Shown here: positions 1 to 10,441 of the stretch, in pieces
Layout of the letters: every line of letters starts with the position of its first letter
Position numbering within the stretch: position 1 is the first letter of the stretch
DNA from: DATJPD01 sp036394195
Lineage (GTDB): Bacteria; Pseudomonadota; Alphaproteobacteria; CACIAM-22H2
Direction of reading: 5' to 3'
Length of the DNA: 34,967 nt
Assembly (NCBI GenBank): GCA_036394195.1
Contig: DASWFO010000259.1
Coordinates: 1 to 34,967 of the forward strand
Notes under the pieces: generated by a model
The model's input: only the letters and a program-made list of their open reading frames with translations
What the model was told of the DNA's origin: nothing
Database searches by the model: none
Translations under genes and position numbers: made by a program

Positions 1-1575
<1,575 letters not shown>

Positions 1576-1626
1576 GACCAGCGAACTTGCCCCATACCAG
1601 ACACTAGAGGATCACATTTCCTCTGG

Positions 1627-1711
1627 CGTCATTCCCGCGCCGGTGTCGCGTTCCGCGAGCACCTGGCGGGAATCCATGCGCACGCTGGATGCCGCTTTCG
1701 CGGGCATGACG
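1627..1711. repeat. Dispersed palindromic intergenic element (CGTCATTCCCGC type)
   Basis: A roughly 85-bp element lies between the convergent ends of leuS and the TPR-methyltransferase gene. Its outer arms are CGTCATTCCCGC (1627-1638) and GCGGGCATGACG (1700-1711), complementary at 11 of 12 positions. Inside are imperfect secondary arms around ATCCATGCG and CGCTGGAT. Sequences of this type occur in many copies between genes in diverse Proteobacteria. It could fold in RNA and act as a bidirectional terminator for the two converging genes, but it has no T-tract. Confidence 0.6.
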
Positions 1712-1731
1712 AAGTGAGGAAGGTTCGAGGC

Positions 1732-4032
1732 TTACGCCTTCCGGCACCAGAACTGATACATCCCGATGAAGGTGTCCGGATTGGCCGTCTCGAAGTCGTG
1801 CCACGCGACGAGAGACGTCAGCGCCGCCGGCTCCGGATAACGCCGCCGGAAGGCCTGGATCGCCAGCCGGTCTTCGAACCCCAGGAACTCGAGACCGAGA
1901 CTTGTCAGGGCGGAGCTGATCTGCCGCAGGGTGAACCGGTGCTCCTGCACATGGAACAGGAGGTCGCGGCATTCGCTGAGGCTGTAGATGCCCCACTGCG
2001 CGAGCCCGGCCAGCTCCGGCTCGGCCGCGGCCGCCGCCGGATCGGCGGCCAGCCGTAAGATGTGCTCGCGGCAGCGCCGGATGTCCTGCGGCGACGACGA
2101 ATAGCCTTGCGCCGCGATCCAGGCGCGCGCCTTGACCACGCTGCGCCGCGCCGTCTCGCTGTAGAGGCCGATCCGCATCAGGCCTGCGTCGCGCAACAGA
2201 GTCGTCAGGACCCGCCAGCCGGCGAGGGGATCCCGCAAATGGTGCAGCACGCCCGCGCATTCGATGACGTCGAAGCGCCGCGTCAGCGCGCCCAGCTCGA
2301 GGATGTCCGCCTGGGCATATTCGACATTCCCAACGCCGAGCTCCTGCGTCTTGCGCACCGCATAGGCCAGGCTGGCCCGGCTCAAGTCGACCGCCAGGAT
2401 GCGGGCGTTCGCATATTTGGTCGCCGCGTCGATCGCCTGCCGCCCGGTGCCGCAGCCGGCGATCAGGATCTCCGACCGCTCGGGGAAGGACCTGGCAGAG
2501 AACTCGGCCTGTGGAAAGAGCTGCCGCACGATGCGCTCCAGCGGTTCGGCGCGGAGGTGCAGCCCCGCCTTGGTCCACCGCGGATACGGATTCTCCTCGT
2601 ACTGGCCGCGCACCGCCTGCGACACCGTGTCCTTGACCGGCGACAGGCTCGCGATCGCGCCTTGCAGCGACCGCTCCGCCAGCGGCTCCCGGACCTGGAC
2701 GCGCAGCAGCGTATCGATCTCGTCGGGCCATTGGCGCTGGAGCAGCTTCGGCGCCCACGCGAAGTCGTGGAGCGCCCGGTACGCCCCCAGGGCTGCAATC
2801 CACGCCGGCGGCACCGCCTCACCGCGCTCAAGCAGTGCTGCGATCTCGGCCGCCAGACGCTCGGCCGTCGCCGCTTCTTCGGATGTCTCGGCGAACATGT
2901 ACTCGTTCAGGAAGCATTGCTGCGCGAGCACGGCGGAGAACGGAAGCGCGCCGATGTCGCGCCGGCCGGACAGGGCGTCCTCCAGCAGGGCCCGCCGCAG
3001 CACGGTGAGGCTTCGCTCCACCTCAGGATCGTTCACCGCGGCCAGCTCAAGCACACGAAGCAGCAGCGGAATCGCGGACAGCCGCTGGGCGGTCCGCGCG
3101 TAATCGCCGGCGCCCACGGACATCGACACGACTTGCGAAAACTCCGGGTGATGCCGGAGGGCGGCGAAGATGGTTTGAGCGACGATCTTCGCCTGTGTCT
3201 CGGGCTGGTCCAACAGCTGCAGAAGGTCGTCGAAGATCTGCGCGTCGACGGTCACGAATGAGAACGCATGACGCGACATGCAGTCCGCCCAGTTCGCCCA
3301 GAACTGCGGATGGCCGGGATCGCGGCGGATGGCGGACCGAAAGGACGCAAACGCCGCCGTGTAGTCGCCGAGCTCCAGCTGCGCAAAGCCGAGCCCGTCA
3401 TAGGCGGCGGCGAAGTCCGGCTTCGCCGAGATGGCGTCCTCGAATGCAGCCGCCGCCTTGGCGAAGTCGCGGCGCTGCGCCTGCAGGATGCCGAGATTGT
3501 TTTGCGCTTCGGCATAGTTCGGACGCTGGCGCAGGGCCTCGCGATAGCTGGCTTCGGCGTCGTCGAGGCGGCCGAGGTCTTTCAGCACGTTGCCGAGATT
3601 GTTTTGCGCCTCGGGAAAGGCCGGGGTCAGCCGGAGCGCCTCCTCGTAGCTGGCTTTCGCCTCGTCGAGCCGCCCGAGGCGCCGCAGCACGCCGCCGAGG
3701 TTGCCATACGCGTCCGCAAAGTCCGGCTTCAGCTTAAGCGCGTCGCGATAGCTGGCTTCTGCCTCGGCCAGTCGGCCGAGCGCCCGCAACGCGTTGCCGA
3801 GATTGACCCGGTAATGCGGCACCGACGGCTGAAGCCGGATCGCGCGGCCGATATGGTCGACCGCCAGATCGTGGCGGCCGACTTGATGCGCAACCACGCC
3901 CAACAGGTGCAGCGCGTCGGCGTTGTTCGGGTCGGCCGCGAGCACTTGGCGATAAAGCGCCTCAGCTTCGGGCAGCCGGCCGCTTTGATGGATGCGGAGA
4001 GCCTGCTGGAAGATTTCGCCGATGGACTGCAA
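1732..4032 (-). CDS. TPR-repeat protein fused to a class I SAM-dependent methyltransferase (766 aa)
   Basis: Substrate unknown. Residues ~5-240 hold about seven TPRs (G.L.EAEA.YR.AL...P.FA.A..NLG), a protein-interaction scaffold. Residues ~250-470 are an alpha-helical stretch I do not recognise. QYEENPYPRW (477-486) precedes a class I methyltransferase domain: motif I ILIAGCGTGR (522-531), acidic motif AVDLS (547-551), and FDVIECAGVLHHLRDPLAGW (587-606). A well-conserved tail ends MYQFWCRKA. There is no signal peptide, so it is probably cytoplasmic. The start is a TTG seven bases after the TAA of the preceding hydrolase and in the same frame. No in-frame ATG lies near, and homology to TPR starts requires these residues, so translation is probably coupled. 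From about residue 185 onward it is paralogous to the product of the 4950-7970 gene. Confidence 0.85.
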   Translation of the reverse strand: MQSIGEIFQQALRIHQSGRLPEAEALYRQVLAADPNNADALHLLGVVAHQVGRHDLAVDHIGRAIRLQPSVPHYRVNLGNALRALGRLAEAEASYRDALKLKPDFADAYGNLGGVLRRLGRLDEAKASYEEALRLTPAFPEAQNNLGNVLKDLGRLDDAEASYREALRQRPNYAEAQNNLGILQAQRRDFAKAAAAFEDAISAKPDFAAAYDGLGFAQLELGDYTAAFASFRSAIRRDPGHPQFWANWADCMSRHAFSFVTVDAQIFDDLLQLLDQPETQAKIVAQTIFAALRHHPEFSQVVSMSVGAGDYARTAQRLSAIPLLLRVLELAAVNDPEVERSLTVLRRALLEDALSGRRDIGALPFSAVLAQQCFLNEYMFAETSEEAATAERLAAEIAALLERGEAVPPAWIAALGAYRALHDFAWAPKLLQRQWPDEIDTLLRVQVREPLAERSLQGAIASLSPVKDTVSQAVRGQYEENPYPRWTKAGLHLRAEPLERIVRQLFPQAEFSARSFPERSEILIAGCGTGRQAIDAATKYANARILAVDLSRASLAYAVRKTQELGVGNVEYAQADILELGALTRRFDVIECAGVLHHLRDPLAGWRVLTTLLRDAGLMRIGLYSETARRSVVKARAWIAAQGYSSSPQDIRRCREHILRLAADPAAAAAEPELAGLAQWGIYSLSECRDLLFHVQEHRFTLRQISSALTSLGLEFLGFEDRLAIQAFRRRYPEPAALTSLVAWHDFETANPDTFIGMYQFWCRKA

Positions 4033-4038
4033 TGGCGC

Positions 4039-4911
4039 TTACGTCGCCGAGCTGCGCAGGCTGTCTTTGAATAAGGCGACAGTGCGCGACCACGCGAGCT
4101 CCGCCGCCGCCTTGTTGTAGCGCGCACCACCGGTGTCGTTGTGGAACGCATGTTCGGCGCCAGGATAGACGAACACCTCGTAGGATTTTCCGGCGGCCTT
4201 CAATGCCGCTTCGTAGCTCGGGATCCCGGCGTTGATGCGGTCGTCGTTGCCGGCGTAGTGGAGCTGCATCTTCGCCTTGATCTTCGGCACGTCGGCAGGG
4301 TCGGGGACGAGCCCGTAGAATGGCGCTCCCGCCGCGAGGTCCGGCGATTTCACCGCCAGCAGATTGACCATGCCGCCGCCCCAGCAGAACCCGACCGCGC
4401 CGACGGGACCGGCGGCATCCGGGCGCGATTTCAGATACGCGACCGCGGCGACAAGGTTGTCCGCCGCCGCCGGGCGGTCGAGTTTGGCGATCGCATCGCG
4501 CGCCGCGTCTTCGTCGGCGGGCGTGCCGCCGACCGGCGACAGCAGATCGGGGGCGAGCGCCGTGAAGCCTTCGAGCGCCATGCGGCGCGCGACGTCCTCG
4601 ATATGCGGATTGAGGCCGCGGTTCTCGTGAATGACGATGACGCCGGCGCGGCGCGCCGGCCCGCTCTTCGGCGTCGCCACATAGCCCCGAACGTCGCCGG
4701 CAGCACCGCGGTAGGTCACTCGCTCGGTCGCGAGGCGCTGGTCGCCGGGATCGACGATCTCCGCTTGCGCGTAGTTATTCTCGAGCAGCGGCAGGAGCGC
4801 ACCGGCAGCGGTCGCCCCACCCGCGAGGACGGCGAGCCGCTCGAGGAACACGCGGCGGTCGAGCGGCTTATGCGTGTATTCGTCGTAGAGGCGAATAATA
4901 CGAGGATCCAT
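4039..4911 (-). CDS. Dienelactone hydrolase family protein with N-terminal twin-Arg-like leader
   Basis: Alpha/beta hydrolase of the dienelactone hydrolase family, which cleaves ester or lactone bonds. The Cys-His-Asp triad is visible: nucleophile Cys176 in GFCWGG, Asp223/224 in GNDDR, His254 in GAEHAF; the family glutamate is in HENRG (Glu96). Residues 18-43 (DRRVFLERLAVLAGGATAAGA...) resemble a twin-arginine export signal placed after a short cytoplasmic lead, so export is likely but not certain. The start is supported by the Shine-Dalgarno GAGGGAGGT six bases before the ATG. It is the middle gene of a tight operon: 38 bp after the dual methyltransferase gene and 6 bp before the TPR-methyltransferase TTG. 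What an exported hydrolase shares with two large, apparently cytoplasmic methyltransferases is not evident. Confidence 0.9.
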   Translation of the reverse strand: MDPRIIRLYDEYTHKPLDRRVFLERLAVLAGGATAAGALLPLLENNYAQAEIVDPGDQRLATERVTYRGAAGDVRGYVATPKSGPARRAGVIVIHENRGLNPHIEDVARRMALEGFTALAPDLLSPVGGTPADEDAARDAIAKLDRPAAADNLVAAVAYLKSRPDAAGPVGAVGFCWGGGMVNLLAVKSPDLAAGAPFYGLVPDPADVPKIKAKMQLHYAGNDDRINAGIPSYEAALKAAGKSYEVFVYPGAEHAFHNDTGGARYNKAAAELAWSRTVALFKDSLRSSAT

Positions 4912-4949
4912 AGCGCACCTCCCTCAGGACCTGACCGCGGACGAGTATA

Positions 4950-7900
4950 TCAGGGCTTGCGGCACCAGAACTGATACATGCCGATGAACATGTCCGGATG
5001 GGCCGTCTCGAAGCTGTGCCATGCGGTGAGCGAGGTCAGCGCCGCGGGGTCCGGATGCGCGCGGCGAAAGTCCTGGATCGCCACCGGGTCCTCGAAGCCG
5101 AGGAACTCGAGGCCGAGCGCGGCGAGTGCCGACTGGATCTGCGGCAATGTGAAGCGATGCTCTTGGACGTGAAACAGCAGATCACGGCATTCGTTCAGGT
5201 TGTAGATCTCCCAGTTCGCCAGGGCCGCCAGCTCCGGCTCGGCCGCAGCGGCGGCCGGGTCCGCCGCCAGCCCGAGGATGTATTGCCGGCAGCGCCGTAT
5301 ATCCTGGGGCGAGGCTGAGAAGCCTTTCGCGGCGATCAGCGCCCGCGCTTTGACGACGCCGCGCCGCGCCCGCTCGCTGTAGAGGCCGATCCGCATCACC
5401 CCACTAGGCCGCAGCAGCGCCGTGAGCGCCGTCCAGCCGGCCAGCGGGTCGCGCAGATGGTGAAGGACGCCTGTGCACTCGATGAGGTCGAAGCGCTGCG
5501 GCAGCGCCGCCAGTTCGAGGATGTCGGCCTGCGCGTAATCGATGGTGGAGAGACCGAGCTCGCGCGTCTTTCGCAGCGCATAGGCGAGGCTGACCCGGCT
5601 GAGATCGACGGCCAGCACCCGGGCACCCGCGTATTGGGTCGCGGCATCGATCGCCTGCCGGCCGGTGCCGCAGCCGGCGATCAGGATCTCGGGGTGGCGC
5701 CAGCGCTCGCCGGTGAACGCGGTGTGCGGGAAGAGATAACCGAGCAGCCGGTCGAGCGGCTCCGGCCGCGGGTGCAGCGGCGCTTTGATCCATCGCGGAT
5801 AGGGGCTTTCTTCATATTGGCCGCGGACCGCCAACGACACCGCGTCGGTGATCGGGGACAGGCGCCTGATCCCGTCGAGGAAGGACCGCTCCCCCAGCGG
5901 CTCGCGCACCTGGATGCGCAGCAGCGCCTCGATCTGTGCGGGCCAGGGGCGATCAAGCAGCTTCGCGGCCCAGGCGAAACCATGGAGGGGCCGGTACGCG
6001 GCGAGGGCCGCCAGCCACGCGGGCGGCACGGATTGGCCTTGCTGGACCTGGGCTGCGACCGTGTCGACCAACCGCTCGGCCAGTGCCGCGTCATCCGCCG
6101 TCTCGTCGAACGCGTAATCGTTGAGGAAGCATTGGACGGCGAGTGCGGCCGAGAACGGCAAGCCGCCGATGTCACGCTCGCCGGACGCGGCCAGCCGCAG
6201 CAGCGCCCCCCGCAGCGCGGTGAGCGCGCGCTCCACGCCGGGCGCGTTCACGCAGGTCAAGGTCAGCACGCGCAAAAAGAGAGGGATGCCCGACAGGCGT
6301 TCGGCGGTCCGCTGGTAGTCGTTGACGTCGCCCGCCGCGGACAGCGCGCGGGAGAACTCCGCATCGTGACGCAGGGCCGCGAACACGGTCTGGGCAACCA
6401 GCTGCGGCTGTATCTCCGGCTGATCCAGCAGCCGCAGCAGATCCTGGAACAGCCGCGCATCAACGGACGTGAACGCGAACCCGCGCGCGGCCATGCAGCC
6501 CGCCCAGTGCGTCCACGCCCCGGGGTTGGCCGGACCATGCAGAACGGCCGCACGGAACGAGTCGAAGGCCGCCTGATAGTCGCCCATCTCCGCCTGCACG
6601 AGACCCAGCGAATCGTGGGCGGCGGCAAACTCGGGCTTCAGGGCGATCGCCGCCTTGAACGCCGCCATCGCTTGGCCGAGCTCGCGACGCCGCGCATGCT
6701 GGATCCCCAGCTCATTCTGCGCCTCTGCGTCGGCGTGCTCCCGCGCCGCCCGTAGCTTCACGAAGATCAGCCCGAGCCGCCACAGCGAGCGGAAGAACTC
6801 GCGGCCGAACGTTTGGAGCTCCGCCGCGCCGCCGGCAAGCCCAGCCGTGGCCGCGGCGGTCACGATCTCGGCAATCGCTCGCCGGCCGTCGACCTGGTTC
6901 AGCATCTGCGCCTGCGCGTCGTCGATCGGCACCTCCAGCCCGGCGCGCGACAGGCGCGCCGGGCGACCCGCCGCCCGGTCCGGCTGCAGCACGGCCACAC
7001 CCGGACGCCGCACCGGCACGTAGTCCATCGCCTGCGGGCCGGCGAAATCGATCCGGTACTGCGCCATCGGGCGGTCGCGCCGGCAGGCGACGAAGAAATG
7101 GCCGGGATTGCACCGGTAGAGGTCGGTGGCTTCCCAGATCGCGGGCTCGGGGAGGGTCGCCAGCCGCGGATAGAGCGCATGATCCGGGCGCAGGGACGCT
7201 TCCGGAAAGTAGTGCGAATTCTCGACCCAGCCCTGGAAGGCGAGGCCGGCGGCGGCGACGAAGTCCAGGCAGTCCCTGACCGTGTAGCTGCGCTCGCGCG
7301 CATTGAGAAACAGGTCGACGATGCCGGCGTCGAAATTCAAATCAGGGATCTTACCGAGCCCCGGCTTGACCGGATGCTCAGGCGGCAGGGCGGCCAGCGT
7401 CTGGTTGACCACGGCGAGCGACGGCACGTCCTGGCGGAGCCCTGCGAACTTGAACAGCGCCTGCATGATCTCGACGCCGACGCGGCCATGGCGGCCGTAG
7501 AGATAAACCGCCAACACGCCGTCGCGGCGCAGGCAGCTGCCGAGGCTCTTCAGGCCGGCGACGGGGTCGGCCATGTGGTGAAGGACGCCGGTGGTAATGA
7601 TCAGATCGAAATCGCGCCCCAAGGTCGGCACGTCCTCGATCGCGAGGCGCAGCAGCTCGAGATTGGCGAGCCCGTGCCTGTCCTTGAGGGTGCGCCCGTG
7701 CGCGAGCGAGGCGTCGCTGACGTCGATCCCGAGCACCCGCGAGGCGCGGTTGTGGAACGCGATATCGGCGGCCTGATTGGCGCCGCAGCCGGCAACCAGG
7801 ATGTCCAGCGGCGCCGGCTCGCGATCCGGCCAGAACAGCCGATGACAGAGCGCTGGATCGCAGGTGTCGCGCCCGGCGCGCGCGTAGGCGTCGAGGTCCT

Positions 7901-7970
7901 CCGCCGGTTTCGGGTAGACCCACGTGCCGTATTGGCGCGCGATCGCGTCGTCCAGCGGGGAGGGTGCCAT
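4950..7970 (-). CDS. Dual methyltransferase protein: MTase - PqqD-like segment - TPR - MTase (1006 aa)
   Basis: A large multidomain protein of unknown substrate. Residues 1-310 form a first class I SAM methyltransferase (QYGTWVYPKP 13-22, DILVAGCG 56-63, GIDVSD 81-86, GVLHHMADPVAG 128-139). Residues ~340-405 resemble a PqqD-like winged-helix segment (MLNQVDGRRAIAEIV). Residues ~412-485 carry about two TPRs, followed by the helical region shared with the 766-residue paralogue. A second methyltransferase follows (QYEESPYPRW 718-727, ILIAGCGTGR 762-771, GVLHHLRDPLAGW 834-846), with the same tail ending MYQFWCRKP. Both methyltransferases share the P-x-P lead-in and LHH...DP..G motifs, so they are distant relatives within one chain. 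It is the first gene of the minus-strand operon and starts 44 bp from the divergent holA. Possible roles are modification of a glycan, lipid or peptide; none is established by the sequence. Confidence 0.85.
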   Translation of the reverse strand: MAPSPLDDAIARQYGTWVYPKPAEDLDAYARAGRDTCDPALCHRLFWPDREPAPLDILVAGCGANQAADIAFHNRASRVLGIDVSDASLAHGRTLKDRHGLANLELLRLAIEDVPTLGRDFDLIITTGVLHHMADPVAGLKSLGSCLRRDGVLAVYLYGRHGRVGVEIMQALFKFAGLRQDVPSLAVVNQTLAALPPEHPVKPGLGKIPDLNFDAGIVDLFLNARERSYTVRDCLDFVAAAGLAFQGWVENSHYFPEASLRPDHALYPRLATLPEPAIWEATDLYRCNPGHFFVACRRDRPMAQYRIDFAGPQAMDYVPVRRPGVAVLQPDRAAGRPARLSRAGLEVPIDDAQAQMLNQVDGRRAIAEIVTAAATAGLAGGAAELQTFGREFFRSLWRLGLIFVKLRAAREHADAEAQNELGIQHARRRELGQAMAAFKAAIALKPEFAAAHDSLGLVQAEMGDYQAAFDSFRAAVLHGPANPGAWTHWAGCMAARGFAFTSVDARLFQDLLRLLDQPEIQPQLVAQTVFAALRHDAEFSRALSAAGDVNDYQRTAERLSGIPLFLRVLTLTCVNAPGVERALTALRGALLRLAASGERDIGGLPFSAALAVQCFLNDYAFDETADDAALAERLVDTVAAQVQQGQSVPPAWLAALAAYRPLHGFAWAAKLLDRPWPAQIEALLRIQVREPLGERSFLDGIRRLSPITDAVSLAVRGQYEESPYPRWIKAPLHPRPEPLDRLLGYLFPHTAFTGERWRHPEILIAGCGTGRQAIDAATQYAGARVLAVDLSRVSLAYALRKTRELGLSTIDYAQADILELAALPQRFDLIECTGVLHHLRDPLAGWTALTALLRPSGVMRIGLYSERARRGVVKARALIAAKGFSASPQDIRRCRQYILGLAADPAAAAAEPELAALANWEIYNLNECRDLLFHVQEHRFTLPQIQSALAALGLEFLGFEDPVAIQDFRRAHPDPAALTSLTAWHSFETAHPDMFIGMYQFWCRKP

Positions 7971-8014
7971 GCCGGCTCTTTTGCATGTTTGCCGGGCGTT
8001 GTATAGGGCATGGG

Positions 8015-9040
8015 ATGAAGCTCGATAGCCGCAGTACCGCCCGCTTCCTGAAGTCTCCCGATGCCGCCGTGCGCGCGGTTCTTTTGTTCGGGCCGGATGC
8101 CGGCCTGGTGAAGGAACGCGCCGAGGCGCTGGCGCGAACCGTGGTCGAGGATCTGGCCGATCCGTTTCGCGTCGCCGATCTCAGCGGCGATACGATCTCC
8201 GGCGATCCGGCGCGGCTGGCCGACGAGGCGGCGGCGATCGCGATGACCGGCGGCCGCCGCGTGGTACGCGTTCGCGATGCTGGCAACGACACGTTCGAAG
8301 CGTTCGAGAGCTTCCTCGATCACCCGATGGGCGACGCACTGATCGTCGTCGAGGGCGGCGAGCTCGACGGCCGTTCGGCGCTGCGCAAGCTCTTCGAGAA
8401 GGCGGGCAACGCGGCGGCCATTCCGTGTTATCGCGACGAAGGGGCGGATCTGGCGGGGGTGGTGCGCGAGACGCTCCAACGCGCGAAGGTGAAGGTCGAC
8501 GACGATGCGCTGGCGTGGCTGGTGGACCGGCTGGGCGGCGACCGGCTGGTGACGCGCGGCGAGATCGAAAAGCTGGCCCTCTATGTCGGCGCCGGGAACA
8601 CCGCGACGCTCGAGGACGCGCGCGCGCTCGTCGGCGACTCAGCCGAGATCGGCTTCGACGATCTGGTCAACGCCACCGCGGCCGGCGATGTTGCCGAGAT
8701 GGAGCGCGCCCGCGCCCGGCTCGACGGCGAGGGCATTCCCGCCATCGCGCAGTTGCGCGCGGCTCAGCGGCACTTCACGCGGCTTCACCTGTGCAGCGGC
8801 ATGATCGCCGCCGGCCGCGACGAAAAGGGGGCGATGATGGCGCTCCGACCGCCCGTGTTCTGGAAGGAGGAGACCGCGTTCCGCGCCCAGCTCAAGCGCT
8901 GGACCGCCGCCCGGCTCGCGGCGGCGCTCAGGCGCCTTCTCGATGCGGAGATCCAGTGCAAATCGCCGGGGGCGCCGAGCGACCTGATCGCAGCGCGCTG
9001 CCTGATGGCGCTGGCGACGGGTGTCGCCTCGCGGGGCTAG
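8015..9040 (+). CDS. holA: DNA polymerase III, delta subunit
   Basis: Clamp-loader subunit that opens the beta sliding clamp during replication. The 341-residue length fits the family. The N-terminal part (FLKSPDAAVRAVLLFGPDAGLVKERAEAL) matches the HolA start; the middle shows LVDRLGGDRLVTRGEIEKLALY, the hallmark of delta domain II, followed by SAEIGFDDLVNATAAGD and a C-terminal helical collar. I place the start at the ATG of MKLDSRS rather than the upstream frame start at 7964, whose extra 17 residues resemble no HolA. In many Alphaproteobacteria holA follows leuS and lptE directly and converges with parB. Here it is 6.4 kb from leuS, and 21.6 kb of other genes separate it from parB. No lptE is visible on either side. 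Confidence 0.92.
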   Translation: MKLDSRSTARFLKSPDAAVRAVLLFGPDAGLVKERAEALARTVVEDLADPFRVADLSGDTISGDPARLADEAAAIAMTGGRRVVRVRDAGNDTFEAFESFLDHPMGDALIVVEGGELDGRSALRKLFEKAGNAAAIPCYRDEGADLAGVVRETLQRAKVKVDDDALAWLVDRLGGDRLVTRGEIEKLALYVGAGNTATLEDARALVGDSAEIGFDDLVNATAAGDVAEMERARARLDGEGIPAIAQLRAAQRHFTRLHLCSGMIAAGRDEKGAMMALRPPVFWKEETAFRAQLKRWTAARLAAALRRLLDAEIQCKSPGAPSDLIAARCLMALATGVASRG

Positions 9041-9178
9041 CCAAGCCGCGACATTTCCATCGGCGGCCATTTCGAAGCATATTGTCCGGTAAGGGACTCG
9101 CGGTCTGCCGCCCGGCGGACCCGCCCTTGCAACCGACGCGGCTTGAAGACGTAACGACAAAAGATTCGGAGGATCGCG

Positions 9179-10417
9179 ATGCGCGCGGCACCCAGCTTGG
9201 TGTTGGGATTTCTTCTGTTGGCCGGTCTCACGGCCGGCGGTCCGGCGATAGCCCAGGCACCGGCGGCCGACCCGGTCGCGCGCGGCGAATACCTGGTGCG
9301 GGCCGCCGACTGCATGGCGTGCCATACGGTACCCGGCAAGGCGGCGTTTGCCGGCGGCCGGCCGCTCAAGCTGCCGTTCGGCACGATCTACTCGCGCAAC
9401 ATCACGCCGGACCGCGACACCGGCATCGGCAGCTGGAGCGACGACGAATTCGTGCGCGCCATGCAGCAAGGGATCAGCAAGAACGGCGAGCATCTCTATC
9501 CCGCCTTTCCCTACACCTCGTATACGAAGCTCTCGCGCGAGGATGATCTCGCCATCAAGGCCTTTCTGTTCAGCCTGCCGCCGGTGCGCAACCCGGTCCC
9601 GGCGGCGGCGTTGTCGTTTCCCTACAACCAGCGCTGGGCGATGGCGGCGTGGAACCTGCTGTTCAATCCCAACGAGCGCCTGACCCCCGATCCCGCCAAG
9701 CCAGCCGACTGGAACCGCGGCGCCTATCTGGTCGAGGCGCTGGGCCATTGCGGCGAATGCCACACCCCGCGCCGGTTCACCCAAAGCCTCGACAACTCGC
9801 GGAAATTCGCCGGCGCCGTGACCGAAGGCTGGAAAGCCGACAACATCACGGCGGACACGCAGTCCGGTGTCGGCGGCTGGTCCGACGAGGCGCTCGTCTC
9901 GTATCTCTCCACCGGTCATGCCGACGGCCACAGCTCGGCAAGCGGGCCGATGGCCGAGGCGATCGCCGACGGGCTCGCTTATCTGACGCCGGAGGACCTT
10001 CGCGCCACCGTGGTCTATTTGCGCACGGTGCCGGCGATCTCGAACATGCCGGCCGTGGCGGAGGCACCGCCCGCCACTAAATCGGCCGCGCCGCCACAGA
10101 CGCTGGGCAGCCGCATCTTCGCCGGCGAATGCCAGAACTGCCACCGCTGGGACGGCAGCGGCGCGCAAAGCCGCTATGCGACGCTCATCCGAAGCCGGAC
10201 CGTCAACGATCCCGAGGGAACCAACCTCGCCGCGATCCTCATCGGCGGCAGCACCGTGCAGTATCCGACCGGGCGGGTCTTCATGCCGCCGTTCGGAAAG
10301 GGCCGCTCGGACGACGAGCTCGCCGCGGTCGCGAACTTCGCCAATGCCTATTTCGGCAATGGCACGGCGCATCTCACCGCGGCCGACATCGACCACATCC
10401 GCAAGATGCTGCCCTAG
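9179..10417 (+). CDS. Triheme cytochrome c, electron-acceptor subunit of a periplasmic dehydrogenase
   Basis: A secreted 412-residue protein with a cleavable signal peptide (hydrophobic core VLGFLLLAGLTAG, likely cut after AIAQ). It has three CxxCH haem c sites: CMACH (~residue 45), CGECH (~residue 195) and CQNCH (~residue 320), each with a later Met or ITPD-type segment. This is the layout of the cytochrome subunits that accept electrons from alcohol, gluconate or isoquinoline/aldehyde oxidoreductases and pass them to ubiquinone or terminal oxidase. The start is supported by GGAGGA seven bases upstream. It ends 24 bp from the convergent end of the molybdenum hydroxylase gene, whose usual partner is a cytochrome of this type. 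A functional link is likely although the genes are not co-transcribed. Confidence 0.92.
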   Translation: MRAAPSLVLGFLLLAGLTAGGPAIAQAPAADPVARGEYLVRAADCMACHTVPGKAAFAGGRPLKLPFGTIYSRNITPDRDTGIGSWSDDEFVRAMQQGISKNGEHLYPAFPYTSYTKLSREDDLAIKAFLFSLPPVRNPVPAAALSFPYNQRWAMAAWNLLFNPNERLTPDPAKPADWNRGAYLVEALGHCGECHTPRRFTQSLDNSRKFAGAVTEGWKADNITADTQSGVGGWSDEALVSYLSTGHADGHSSASGPMAEAIADGLAYLTPEDLRATVVYLRTVPAISNMPAVAEAPPATKSAAPPQTLGSRIFAGECQNCHRWDGSGAQSRYATLIRSRTVNDPEGTNLAAILIGGSTVQYPTGRVFMPPFGKGRSDDELAAVANFANAYFGNGTAHLTAADIDHIRKMLP

Positions 10418-10441
10418 GCCCTTCGAGTCGGGCGCTCCCGG

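Noticed and set aside
7964..8014. Earlier start for holA
   Set aside because: The 17 extra residues match no delta-subunit N terminus and overlap the divergent gene's start.
8639..10396. Long minus-strand open frame (585 codons) opposite holA and the triheme cytochrome
   Set aside because: Arg/Gly/Ala-rich translation with no family pattern; it is the antisense of two well-supported genes in G+C-rich DNA.
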